Assembly (NCBI GenBank): GCA_041690535.1
Contig: JAWLHA010000011.1
Span: forward strand, 1-64,000
From: JAWLHA01 sp041690535
GTDB lineage: Bacteria > Pseudomonadota > Gammaproteobacteria > Thiohalomonadales > Thiohalomonadaceae
DNA: 64,000 nt
Reading direction: 5' to 3'
In this document: positions 26,466 to 34,744 of the stretch, one piece after another
Layout of the letters: each line of letters opens with the position of its first letter
Numbering within the stretch: the stretch's first letter is position 1
Program-made: the position numbers and the translations under genes
The notes under the pieces: generated by a model
Databases searched by the model: none
The model's input: only the letters and a program-made list of their open reading frames with translations
What the model was told of the DNA's origin: nothing

Positions 26466-29312
26466 TGTGGTCACCCCATCACCTTCGGGGCAGGCCGATG
26501 TGAGGTGGTCGGCGATGCTGCGGACAATCAGGCGAAACTGCGCCAAGCGGTGTTCAATGGCCTCGTTGATGTCGTAGAAGGCACTCTTCCTGTCGATGTG
26601 GCGGTAGCCGAGCCCTTCGAGATCCAGCAGCTCGTGGATCTCCCGCCACTCGCCACCGACGCGCAGGCGAAGGGCGGGATTGATGATGTAATGGCCGTGG
26701 CGGATCCGAAAGAAAAGCTTGCGGTTGTAGCGATCCTCCCGGCGTATCTCGTTCTTGGAGAGGATGCCGGAGATGTAGGCGCGCTGCTTGCGGCGTTGGG
26801 GGATTAGCGTGTCGGGAAAGTGCTCCAGCACCTCCACGAAATCGGCGGCCTGGAAGGCCCCGTCGGTTTCCACCACCTTTCGGCCCAGCCGGGTGTAGAA
26901 CATGGCCATCATCAGGTTGAGCAGGAGAAACTCCATGAGGCGGTTGTCCAGTTTCACCAGGCGGCCCTCCACCTGTACGGATTCGCTCTCGGGCTCCAAC
27001 CGGGTGTAGACCGCCGCCAGGCGCTGGCGGGCGTAGCGGGGGTCCAGGCACGCCTGCTCCAGGGCGATGCGGAAGGGGTTGAACCCGATGTTGTTGACCG
27101 CGTCGACGTCGGCCCCCTCGGCGATGAGCCGCTCCACCAGCTCGTCGTTGCCGAGGCGGGTGGCGTTCATCAGCGGGGTCTGGTTGAACAGGTCTCGAAA
27201 GTCGATGCCGTACTGGTCGGTCTGGCGCAGCACCGCCGTGGGGTGCTTCAGGCTGTAGGCCATGAAGTGTTTCTGATCGAGCTGCTTGCGCCCCTTTTCC
27301 GGCGTCTTCGCGGGGGCGAATCCCGCCCGGGCCAAGGTGCTCAGGCGGGGTTGATCGCTGTAGACCAGCGCATACTCGAACAGCGTGATGCGCGCCTTCT
27401 TGTCCCCGGCCAGCGCTTTGTTCTCGAGGGCGGCGAGTTCGGCACCGCTGAGCACGCTCCAGGGGACCGGCTTCAGCTTCAGGACCTGAGTTCGGATCTC
27501 CTCCGCCTGCTCCTGCTTGCCCTGAAGCTCGAGCCGGCGCGCCTCGGCCCGCCACTCCTCCAGACTGGAGTCCTGCGCCTCGATGTCGATACCCTCGCCG
27601 GCGACCTTGAGCCCCAGAAGCTCGAACAGGGGCTGGCCGGGATCCTCCTCCATCACGTAGATATTGCGCACGGCGCGGGTGACGGCCACGTAGAGGGCAT
27701 TGATGTGAAACTTGTAGATCTCGAGAGACTTGTCGCTCTTGTCCTTCGCCCGGCCGTAGTGGAGTTCCTCGCGGGCCACCTCCGCCGCGCTCACCCCCTC
27801 GCAGATGGCGCGAAAACGCGCCTTGTCGGCGGAGGTGAAGTTGAAGAGGATGATGTTTTCGTACTCCAGCCCCTTGGCCTCCTGGATGGAGAAGACCAGG
27901 GGGGTGCCGAAGTGGGCCTTGGCTGCGCTCTTCTGCTCCGGGTGCATGACAATGAGCGCGAAGCGGGTGGAGTGGCGGGTCTTGCGGTCCAGCTCCCGCT
28001 TCAGGGCATCATCCGCGGGCAGCAGGAGCACGCGGCCAAGGTGGCCGCTGTTGCTGCGCACCAGATAGTTGCTCTCCCGGTCGATGGAGCCGAAGCGGGC
28101 ATTCTTGAGCTTGAGGATGCGGTTGGCCAACTCCGTCACCTCCGGGGTGTTGCGGTAGTTGGTGCTGAGAATGCGGATGAGATCAGTGGGGGCGTCGTCC
28201 CCCTTCTGGCGATAGAAGAAGCTCTTCAGACCGGCCCAGGAGAAGAAGTTCGGGTGCACGATCTGGTTGGCGTCCCCGCACAGCAGAAAGGCGCGCGGGT
28301 CGCGCAGCGACTTGAGAATAAGGCGCAGCTGCACGTTGGTGAGATCCTGCACTTCATCCACCACCACGAAGTCATAGCGCGGCTCCACCCGGCTCAGGTA
28401 GGCGTGGCTGATGATGTTGGCGTCGTAGTAGCCCTGCTCGGCCATGTACTCCAGATAGCGGGAGAAGAGGGCGTAGACCGCCTCGCGCTCCTCGCGGGAG
28501 AAGATGGATTGCTTGATGCCGAGGTCGAGATACTCCTCTCTGCTGAGATAGGGCTGCTCGGTGCCCGATCCGGTGAGCACCCCCTTGAACTCCTCGAACA
28601 GCTGGTGCGGATCTCCCAGACTGCGGGGCAGCCGCTGGCGGGCATGCCAGGCGCTGAATTCGCGCAGGGTGAGCTCTCGCCCATCGGGTACCGCGATACT
28701 CTCCAGAAACTCCTGGAACGACAGGAATTCAGTCGCCTGCCCCTCGTTCTCATACCCCGCCGCGAAGTAGAGGGTGCGGGCATTGTGGACCAGATAGGGG
28801 GAGCGGGTGACGTAGAGCACCTCGCCGGCGGCCTCTTTCATCTTTTCCAGGGTAAGGGCCGTCTTGCCGCTGCCTGCCGAACCGATGACGATGAGCGGCG
28901 GCGGCAGGCGAAACACCGCCTCCTGGGCCTCGTCGAAGGAGATCACCTTGTCCAGAAGATGGAACCGCGCGCTGGCGGGATTCACGTAAGGCAGCGGCGG
29001 GGGGTCGGGCTGCGTGGGATCGGCGATGTCGGGGATCTTGCTCTCGTCCACCACCGCACCGCGGGAGAGGAAACGCGACTTCTCGTAGGCGTGGTTAGGG
29101 ATGTACTCCAGGACGAGGGCATAGGCCTGCCCCTGGTGGCTGCGTACCGTGAACAACAGTCGGTTGCTGCGGTCGAGGCGGGCGCGGAAGAGGCCTTCGC
29201 CCACCTTCTTCACCTCGGCGGAACGGAAGTCATCCGCCTCCAGGTACCCCCTCAGCTTGTCAAAATTGGGAATGGTGGCGGGATTCAGCTCGTTATAGAC
29301 AAGAACCTTCAT
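26418..29312 (-). CDS. UvrD-type helicase with RelE-like N-terminus and ankyrin repeats
   Basis: 964 residues from the ATG at 29312. Residues 1-90 have a RelE/ParE-like pattern (GLFRARLDRSNRLLFTVRS, LVLEYIPNHAYEKSRFL). A superfamily-1 helicase follows: Walker A GSAGSGKTAL near 142, Walker B VVVDEVQDLT near 315, motif STNYRNTPEVTELANR, and VAVTRA near 580. Then comes an ankyrin-like segment at about 700-740 (QTPLMNATRLGNDELVERLI) and a C-terminal domain I do not recognise. The frame ends inside a dispersed repeat, so the original C-terminus may have been different. The longer frame upstream merely antisenses a LysR gene. Likely acts on nucleic acid with the neighbouring SEC-C protein; function unknown. 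Confidence 0.85.
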   Translation of the reverse strand: MKVLVYNELNPATIPNFDKLRGYLEADDFRSAEVKKVGEGLFRARLDRSNRLLFTVRSHQGQAYALVLEYIPNHAYEKSRFLSRGAVVDESKIPDIADPTQPDPPPLPYVNPASARFHLLDKVISFDEAQEAVFRLPPPLIVIGSAGSGKTALTLEKMKEAAGEVLYVTRSPYLVHNARTLYFAAGYENEGQATEFLSFQEFLESIAVPDGRELTLREFSAWHARQRLPRSLGDPHQLFEEFKGVLTGSGTEQPYLSREEYLDLGIKQSIFSREEREAVYALFSRYLEYMAEQGYYDANIISHAYLSRVEPRYDFVVVDEVQDLTNVQLRLILKSLRDPRAFLLCGDANQIVHPNFFSWAGLKSFFYRQKGDDAPTDLIRILSTNYRNTPEVTELANRILKLKNARFGSIDRESNYLVRSNSGHLGRVLLLPADDALKRELDRKTRHSTRFALIVMHPEQKSAAKAHFGTPLVFSIQEAKGLEYENIILFNFTSADKARFRAICEGVSAAEVAREELHYGRAKDKSDKSLEIYKFHINALYVAVTRAVRNIYVMEEDPGQPLFELLGLKVAGEGIDIEAQDSSLEEWRAEARRLELQGKQEQAEEIRTQVLKLKPVPWSVLSGAELAALENKALAGDKKARITLFEYALVYSDQPRLSTLARAGFAPAKTPEKGRKQLDQKHFMAYSLKHPTAVLRQTDQYGIDFRDLFNQTPLMNATRLGNDELVERLIAEGADVDAVNNIGFNPFRIALEQACLDPRYARQRLAAVYTRLEPESESVQVEGRLVKLDNRLMEFLLLNLMMAMFYTRLGRKVVETDGAFQAADFVEVLEHFPDTLIPQRRKQRAYISGILSKNEIRREDRYNRKLFFRIRHGHYIINPALRLRVGGEWREIHELLDLEGLGYRHIDRKSAFYDINEAIEHRLAQFRLIVRSIADHLTSACPEGDGVTTAESEGKAAHSPRRGG

Positions 29313-29390
29313 CGTGACAGGGCCGTTAGTTTTATTTGGGTGTCGTATACCTTGAGAGTCAAAGAGCCGTGTGTCAATGAACGGGCGTAG

Positions 29391-29465
29391 CAGGGTGAAT
29401 GCATACTCACCCAAGGACTTACGTCGCTCACAGCACGGCCGTGACGTTAGTATGCGTTCACCCTG
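29391..29465. mobile_element. Short CAGGG-ended MITE, 75 bp
   Basis: CAGGGTGAATGCATACT and its near-perfect complement bound 75 bp. The inner CAAGGACTTACGTCGCTCAC matches the right half of the element at 1499-1664, so this is an internally deleted copy. Flanks CGGGCGTAG and CGGGTCGTAG look like a target duplication with one indel. Confidence 0.75.
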
Positions 29466-29523
29466 CGGGTCGTAGGGGCTCTGCAGCTGAACGTGAGCAA
29501 GATAGCCGTGCGCCTCGCCCGGT

Positions 29524-30435
29524 TCATCGAATCCCTCCGAGTGCCGATGCAGGGAGGAGGGCCTCGCAGAGGGCGGTGCGCAGCCGCTCCACCACCTCCT
29601 CGCCGGTGTCGGCGGCGGTGAGCAGGACCAGCTCCACGTCGGGCAGGGGCGGCAAGTCGTCGCCGAGGATGCGCAGGTCCGGTTCCAGCCAGCGCTCGGT
29701 CCGTACACCGACCCCGAGGCCGGCGCGCAGGGCCGCACGCATTCCGGCGAGACTGGGGGTGGAGAGGACGATGCGCCAGGGCCGCCCAATGGCATCCAGG
29801 GCACTGAGCACGGCGTTGCGGAAGATGCAGTGGCCGTTGGAGAGCACCAGCGGCAGGGGTTCATCCTTGGCGACCTTGAGCTCCGGTGAGGCGACCCAGA
29901 CGCGGCGCAGCCGCTCGATGACCTCGCAGCCGATGCCGCGCTGTGCCTGCCCCGGCTCCTGGAACAGCACCGCCAGATCCAGCTCGCCACGCTCCACCTC
30001 GTCGCGCAGCTTGAGGTTGGCGTCTACCCGAACCTCCAGAGTGACACTGGGGTGGAGTCGCGAGAAGTGGGCCAGCAGGTCGGCCAGGCCCCCATCAGCG
30101 ACCTCCTGGGCCGAACCCAGGCGCACCCGCCCCTGCAGGCGTGTCTCCGCCAGGGCGGCCAGTGCCTCGTCATTGAGGGCCAGCAGGCGGCGCGCGTAGC
30201 CCAGCAACAGCTCGCCTCGCTCGGTCAGGGCGACGCTGCGGGTGTTGCGCGCCAGCAGCGGGGTCGCCAACCGCTCCTCCAGCCGTTTGAGTTGCTGGCT
30301 CACCGTGGATTGGGTGCGATGCAACCGCGCGGCGGCCCGGGTGAATCCGCCGCCGTCCACCACGGCGATGAAGGTGCGTAGCAGTTCCAGCTCCAGATCC
30401 CGTGAGGATATATTCGCAGAGTGAATAGCTGTCAT
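29524..30435 (-). CDS. LysR-family transcriptional regulator
   Basis: 303 residues: helix-turn-helix at about 17-75 (LLRTFIAVVDGGGFTRAAARL, TQSTVSQQLKRLEERL) and a periplasmic-binding-like effector domain (GRVRLGSAQEVADGGLADLL). It is divergent from a tautomerase and an FMN-binding protein with only 71 bases between, so it most likely regulates them. No clear Shine-Dalgarno is present before the ATG. Confidence 0.9.
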   Translation of the reverse strand: MTAIHSANISSRDLELELLRTFIAVVDGGGFTRAAARLHRTQSTVSQQLKRLEERLATPLLARNTRSVALTERGELLLGYARRLLALNDEALAALAETRLQGRVRLGSAQEVADGGLADLLAHFSRLHPSVTLEVRVDANLKLRDEVERGELDLAVLFQEPGQAQRGIGCEVIERLRRVWVASPELKVAKDEPLPLVLSNGHCIFRNAVLSALDAIGRPWRIVLSTPSLAGMRAALRAGLGVGVRTERWLEPDLRILGDDLPPLPDVELVLLTAADTGEEVVERLRTALCEALLPASALGGIR

Positions 30436-30506
30436 TGTGATAATTCGTTTCCCAAATCAGTCTGCCAAGCCTACGCTCTTCTCTCCAGCCGTCAAGGAGC
30501 GCCACG

Positions 30507-30890
30507 ATGCCTTACATCGACCTGCTTATAGAGCCCGCACCGACCCCGGCGCAGGCCACTCGCCTCGCCCAGGGGCTCACCGATGCCATGGTCGAGGTGG
30601 GGGGCAAGCGACGCGCAGTGACCGCCGTGCGCATTGCCGCCGCCGATTCCGCGCTCTGGAGCATCGGCGGCGAGAGGTGCCCCCAGGCGACCGCCTACCT
30701 GGATGTGAAGGTTACTGAGGGAAGCAACAGCCGGGAGGAGAAGGCGGCCTTGGTGGAACGCTTTCACCGGCTGCTCGTCGAAACGCTCGGTGAGCTGGCG
30801 GAGGCGAGTTACATCGCCATCCACGAGCTTCCGGCGGAGAGTTGGGGGTATGGCGGGCTGACGCAGGCAGCGAGGGGTGGCAGGCCATGA
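30507..30890 (+). CDS. 4-oxalocrotonate tautomerase-family protein
   Basis: 127 residues starting MPYIDLLIEPAPTPAQA; removal of Met leaves the N-terminal proline that serves as catalytic base in tautomerases. The chain is longer than the 62-residue classical enzyme, like the fused or trimeric subgroups. AAGGAG at good spacing supports the start. The stop overlaps the next ATG (ATGA), indicating coupled translation with the PNPOx-like protein. The substrate is unknown. Confidence 0.85.
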   Translation: MPYIDLLIEPAPTPAQATRLAQGLTDAMVEVGGKRRAVTAVRIAAADSALWSIGGERCPQATAYLDVKVTEGSNSREEKAALVERFHRLLVETLGELAEASYIAIHELPAESWGYGGLTQAARGGRP

Positions 30891-31405
30891 GCGGCCACCC
30901 GTTTCACGCCGGTGAGCTGGCGGCGCAAATGCGTTTTAACGAAGGGTGGAACGAGGGTCGGGCCGCGCGCCTTGGCCGTACCGTCGGCCATACGCTGGAT
31001 GATGAGAAGGCGATGTTCATCGAGGGACTGCCGTTCTTCTTTCTCGCCACGGCCGATGCCGTCGGCCAGTGCGACTGCAGTTTTAAGGGCACCGAGCCCG
31101 GGCCAGACGGCCGTCTGCTTCCTGTCGTCCGGGTCGTCGGGCCGCAGCGGCTGATCTTCCCGGACTATGCCGGCAACGGCATGTTCAACTCGCTGGGCAA
31201 CATTCTGGTCAATCCGCAGGTGGGCCTGCTGTTCATCGACTTCGCCTCCCGGACGCGGCTGCGTGTCAATGGCGCGGCCACCCTCCTGGAGGAAGCGGCG
31301 ATCGATGAATGGCGCCCCCGCTGGCCGCAGGCGCAGCGGGCCGTGTCGGTGAGGGTAGAGCAGGTCTATTGGAACTGCGCGAAGCGGATACCGACACGGC
31401 CATGA
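30887..31405 (+). CDS. Pyridoxamine 5'-phosphate oxidase-family FMN-binding protein
   Basis: 172 residues. The split-barrel features are GLPFFFLATADAVGQCDCSF, RLIFPDYAGNGMFNSLGNIL and VGLLFIDFASRTRLRVNGAA, typical of general-stress or PNPOx-like flavoproteins. It is coupled to the tautomerase gene by an ATGA overlap and probably controlled by the divergent LysR protein. The reaction is not deducible. After it, 31406-31862 holds two mobile repeats and no gene. Confidence 0.87.
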   Translation: MSGHPFHAGELAAQMRFNEGWNEGRAARLGRTVGHTLDDEKAMFIEGLPFFFLATADAVGQCDCSFKGTEPGPDGRLLPVVRVVGPQRLIFPDYAGNGMFNSLGNILVNPQVGLLFIDFASRTRLRVNGAATLLEEAAIDEWRPRWPQAQRAVSVRVEQVYWNCAKRIPTRP

Positions 31406-31526
31406 GGCGAGCCAACTAGCCACCAGTGTTCGGGGTAGATGCGGCGCCATCCGCAGAGGCCTCTGGAAGCATCTACTCACAGGCGTCCGAGGCACCGACA
31501 CGGACCGGCGAATCAAAACAAAACGT

Positions 31527-31681
31527 GTAACTGCTCACCCAGGCGCTCACGACCGGCACAGGAAACTCGGCATCCCTGCGAAGGAAGTTCGTCATCCCCG
31601 CGAAGGCGGGGATCCATTGGAGGCGTGCTTCTGTTCACTGGATTCCCGCCTACGCGGGAATGACGGGGGGTGAGTAGTTAC
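31527..31681. mobile_element. GTAACT-ended MITE with perfect 8-bp target duplication
   Basis: Ends GTAACTGCTCACCC and GGGTGAGTAGTTAC bound 155 bp holding two dRS3-like hairpins. CAAAACGT stands immediately on both sides (31519-31526 and 31682-31689). The right copy includes the first two bases of the next element, so this one inserted at that element's edge. Confidence 0.92.
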
Positions 31682-31687
31682 CAAAAC

Positions 31688-31830
31688 GTAACTATTCGAC
31701 CCAACAGCCCGGGTGCCTTACGTAGGAGCCCAGCCCTCTGGGCGATTGCATCGGTAAAGCTCGCGCAGCCCAGAGGGTTGGGCTCCTGCCGGGGAGAGGC
31801 GACAGGTCGGTGGAACGGCTGAATAGTTAC
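31688..31830. mobile_element. GTAACTATTC MITE carrying a REPIN
   Basis: Ends GTAACTATTC and GAATAGTTAC. The interior is an inverted pair headed by GTAGGAGCCCAGCC. The target duplication AACAAAAC is at 31517-31524 and 31831-31838, now separated on the left by the younger element at 31527-31681. A near-identical copy lies at 37153-37302. Confidence 0.92.
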
Positions 31831-31862
31831 AACAAAACGACAAGGAGAACGAGAGCGTGACA

Positions 31863-32459
31863 ATGCTGAAACTCTACGACCTGGAGCGTTCCGGCAACTG
31901 CTACAAGATCCGTTTGATGCTTTCCATGCTGGGACTCAACCATGAACGCATCCCCACAGACAGCACCGCGGGGGAGACGCAGACGCCCGCGTTCAAGCGC
32001 CTGAACCCGCGCGGCCAAATCCCGGTGTTGACCGACGGAGAGAGGGTGATCTGGGACTCGATGGCGATCCTGGTCTACATCGCCCGCCGTTACGGCAACG
32101 AGGATTGGCTGCCCACCGATATTTTGGGCGAAACACGGGTGATGCAGTGGCTTGCGGTGTCGGAGAACGAGCTGCTCTACGGCCTCGCCCGTGCCCGCGT
32201 CACCGTGCGTTTCAATCGCCCCTTCGACCTCGAACAGTGCCACCACGATGCAATGCCGGGGCTGGAGGCGATGGAGGTCAGGCTCGCAGAGCACCCGTGG
32301 CTGGCCTCCGAGCGGCACCCCACGATCGCCGACATCGCCTGTTATCCCTATGTATCCCTGGCCCACGAGGGGGCGTTTTCACTGGAGCCCTATCCGTCGG
32401 TGCGGGCGTGGCTCAAGCGGGTGGAGGGGATCTCGGGCTGGTTGCCGATGGAGGGATGA
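31863..32459 (+). CDS. Glutathione S-transferase-family protein
   Basis: 198 residues from the ATG at 31863 (a GTG two codons earlier is also possible). Thioredoxin-like N-terminal domain (MLKLYDLERSGNCYKIRLML, with the catalytic Ser/Tyr region near SGNCYK) and RLNPRGQIPVLTDGERVIWDSMAILVYIA split here as the cis-proline loop, followed by an all-helical C-terminal domain. The substrate is unknown. A mobile element lies directly upstream, so its promoter may be displaced. Confidence 0.92.
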   Translation: MLKLYDLERSGNCYKIRLMLSMLGLNHERIPTDSTAGETQTPAFKRLNPRGQIPVLTDGERVIWDSMAILVYIARRYGNEDWLPTDILGETRVMQWLAVSENELLYGLARARVTVRFNRPFDLEQCHHDAMPGLEAMEVRLAEHPWLASERHPTIADIACYPYVSLAHEGAFSLEPYPSVRAWLKRVEGISGWLPMEG

Positions 32460-32602
32460 GCGTCGCTGGGCCGGAGGTGTTCGAACAAGCGGCGCACGCC
32501 AATCGAATGTCGTTCGTCGGTGATCTGCGCGGGGCGCCGGAAGGGAGGGGCTGAATGGTTACCGTGGCTAACGACTGGATCTCGCCTATGTCACTGTCCA
32601 GG

Positions 32603-32836
32603 GTAACTACTCGCCCCCCGATTGCCTCCCGCTTATGCAAACTAAGATGCGGTAGTAGGCTCACCGCACTCGATCCTCGCTACTTGTACAGTTCGTCATT
32701 CCCGCGAAGTCTGCTCCCTAGAGCTTTAGTCGGGGGGCGGGAATCCATAAGGCACCCAGCCCAATACCCATGGCCCTCTGAAGTCCAGCACTGGATTCCC
32801 GCCTTCGCGGGAATGACGGATGGGGTGAGTAGTTAC
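32603..32836. mobile_element. GTAACTACTC MITE upstream of the DUF429 gene, 8-bp TSD
   Basis: 234 bp from GTAACTACTCGCCCC to GGGGTGAGTAGTTAC with dRS3-like hairpins inside. TGTCCAGG is duplicated exactly at 32595-32602 and 32837-32844. The open frame of the DUF429 gene runs back through it to an ATG at 32555, adding about 97 meaningless residues. Nothing else is seen in 32460-32602. Confidence 0.93.
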
Positions 32837-32845
32837 TGTCCAGGA

Positions 32846-33565
32846 GTTATAGGCATAGGCATTGACGGCTGCCGCAGCGGTTGGGTCTTCATCCAGCTTA
32901 GGGGTGAGGAAGGCTTCCGCTATGGCGTGGTCGAGCGTCTGGAAGCCTTGCGCCGTCAAATCATCGGTTCCGATCTGACATTGATCGACATTCCCATTGG
33001 ACTCAAGTCTTCGGGTTCTGAAGAACGACGCTGTGACCTGGCGGCCAGAAAGCTCCTCGGCCTGCGGGCATCGAGCGTTTTCCCGGCACCCTGTAGGCAG
33101 GTGCTGAGGTGTTGTCACTACCCGGGTGGAAGCTCCCTCAACCAATCGATCACTGGACGGAAGCTCTCCCGCCAAAGTTGGGCGATCGTGCCGAAGATCG
33201 CAGAGACCGACGCTCTGCTCCGCGCTCTTCCGGACCGCCGGAAGCTCCGTGAGATGCATCCCGAGGTCTGTTTCATGGCCCTGAACGGTGGAAAGCCGAT
33301 GGGGCACAACAAAAAGACGTCGCCGGGGCAGGCGGAGCGGTTGGCGGTACTCGGCCGTTATCTTCCCCAGGCGGAGGCGGTTTACCGGGAGATCAGAGCG
33401 CAGTGGCCGAAGAGGGATCTGGCGAGCGATGACATCCTGGATGCCCTTGTCGGAGCGGTGACGGCCTCTCGTCCGGAGTGGCTCGTCTCTCTTCCGGAAA
33501 TCTCCGAGGTGGACGAACTGGGGTTGCCGATGGAGATAGTCTACGCCGTGCCAGATGGCTCTTGA
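32846..33565 (+). CDS. DUF429-family protein, start displaced by a mobile element
   Basis: About 240 residues. VIGIGIDGCRSGWVFIQL, ADTs such as LTLIDIPIGL, LREMHPEVCFMALNG and LASDDILDALVGA are the conserved DUF429 motifs of a presumed RNase-H-like hydrolase fold; its role is unknown. The family normally starts a few residues before GIDGC, but no ATG, GTG or TTG is present there. AGGAG at 32842-32846 precedes ATA and ATT codons. The MITE target site is 9 bases away, and neither the present nor the restored sequence gives a normal start, so the gene may be silent, use a rare codon, or be translated from the ATG at 32555 as a fusion. Confidence 0.65.
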   Translation, partial: VIGIGIDGCRSGWVFIQLRGEEGFRYGVVERLEALRRQIIGSDLTLIDIPIGLKSSGSEERRCDLAARKLLGLRASSVFPAPCRQVLRCCHYPGGSSLNQSITGRKLSRQSWAIVPKIAETDALLRALPDRRKLREMHPEVCFMALNGGKPMGHNKKTSPGQAERLAVLGRYLPQAEAVYREIRAQWPKRDLASDDILDALVGAVTASRPEWLVSLPEISEVDELGLPMEIVYAVPDGS

Positions 33566-33579
33566 GCCCCGCCCCTCTT

Positions 33580-33595
33580 TGTCGCAAAGCCCACA
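33580..33595 (+). promoter_or_regulatory. NifA upstream activator sequence for nifU
   Basis: TGT-CGCAAAGCCC-ACA matches the NifA site TGT-N10-ACA exactly and lies about 130 bases before the predicted nifU transcription start. Confidence 0.75.
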
Positions 33596-33690
33596 AAGGC
33601 AGCCGGCGCTGGAGCAACTGCGCCAAGATCACTCCCCCAGTCCCGAAGATTCTCTCTCAAAAATCAGCCGGTAAGCTCGCATCGACATCC

Positions 33691-33706
33691 TGGCACACCC
33701 CTTGCT
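33691..33706 (+). promoter_or_regulatory. Sigma54 promoter of nifUSVWZM
   Basis: TGGCACACCCCTTGCT matches the -24/-12 consensus TGGCAC-N5-TTGC, with GG and GC ten bases apart. It lies 168 bases before the nifU ATG; together with the activator site it accounts for the 308-bp region 33566-33873. Confidence 0.88.
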
Positions 33707-33873
33707 CCACCTTTCCACACTGACGACCGTATCGGGGCAGGAGAGTGCCAGAGCGTGAGATTTCCCCGGAATGCATCGCATTCGACACGCCGGCCTTTCA
33801 TCCTCCCCGATCTTATCCCCAACCGAACGGTAACCGCCAAACCATCGCCGTTCTCCGACACAGGAATCGCGCC

Positions 33874-34743
33874 ATGTGGGACTACTCGGAAAAGGTCAAG
33901 GAACATTTTTTCAACCCGCGCAACGCCGGAGCCGTACCCGACGCGAACGCGGTGGGTGAAGTGGGGTCGATCTCTTGCGGCGATGCGCTGCGACTGACTC
34001 TCAAGGTGGACCCGAACACGGAGGTGATCCTCTCGGCTGGCTTTCAGACCTTCGGCTGCGGCTCGGCCATCGCATCCTCCTCGGCCTTGACCGAGATCGT
34101 CCGCGGCATGACCTTGGACAGTGCCCTCAAGGTCAGCAACCAGGACATTGCCGATTTCCTTGACGGCTTGCCCCCGGAGAAGATGCATTGCTCAGTGATG
34201 GGGCGCGAGGCGTTGGCCGCGGCCATCGCCAACTACCGGGGCGAGGAGTGGCACGATGACCACGAAGAGGGGGCGCTCGTCTGCAAGTGCTTCGGCGTCG
34301 ACGCGGAGCTGATTGAGGCGACGGTGCGGGCCAACAACCTGCGCACCATTGAGCAGGTCACCCACTACACCAAGGCGGGCGGCGGCTGCGCGACCTGCCA
34401 CGATGGGATCGAGGCGGTGCTCGCCAGGGTCTGGGGCGAACAACCGGCCGAATCGGCCGTGCAACCGGCCACTGGCACACTCACCAACCTGCAACGGATT
34501 CGGCGCATAGAGGCCGTGCTCGAGGGGCTGCGCCCGCGGCTCAAACGCGACCACGGCGATGTGGAGCTGGTGGAGGTGGCCGGCGACGTCATCTACGTCA
34601 ATCTGCTCGGCGCCTGCAACGGTTGCATGATGTCCGGGGCGACCCTCGGCGGTATTCAACAGAAGCTCATCGAGGCGCTCGGTCAGTTCATCCGGGTGGT
34701 TCCGGCCACCGAACTGAAGCGCATCGCGGCGGGAGGGCGTTGA
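33874..34743 (+). CDS. nifU: Nitrogenase Fe-S cluster scaffold NifU
   Basis: 289 residues in three modules: an IscU-like N-terminus (MWDYSEKVKEHFFNPRNAGA, cysteines in SISCGDAL, FGCGSAIA, MHCSVMG) for transient cluster assembly, a central [2Fe-2S] domain (VCKCFGV ... GGGCATCHDG), and a C-terminal Nfu domain with CNGCMMSGAT. It builds [4Fe-4S] clusters for NifH, NifB and others using sulfur from NifS. The start at 33874 matches the family N-terminus. First gene of a sigma54/NifA-controlled operon, one base before nifS. Confidence 0.97.
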   Translation: MWDYSEKVKEHFFNPRNAGAVPDANAVGEVGSISCGDALRLTLKVDPNTEVILSAGFQTFGCGSAIASSSALTEIVRGMTLDSALKVSNQDIADFLDGLPPEKMHCSVMGREALAAAIANYRGEEWHDDHEEGALVCKCFGVDAELIEATVRANNLRTIEQVTHYTKAGGGCATCHDGIEAVLARVWGEQPAESAVQPATGTLTNLQRIRRIEAVLEGLRPRLKRDHGDVELVEVAGDVIYVNLLGACNGCMMSGATLGGIQQKLIEALGQFIRVVPATELKRIAAGGR

Positions 34744-34744
34744 A

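Noticed and set aside
26820..29390. 856-codon plus-strand frame opposite the helicase
   Set aside because: Antisense shadow; the helicase motifs are on the other strand.
29313..29990. N-terminal extension of the helicase frame to 29990
   Set aside because: The extra residues overlap the LysR gene out of frame; the RelE-like N-terminus begins at the ATG at 29312.
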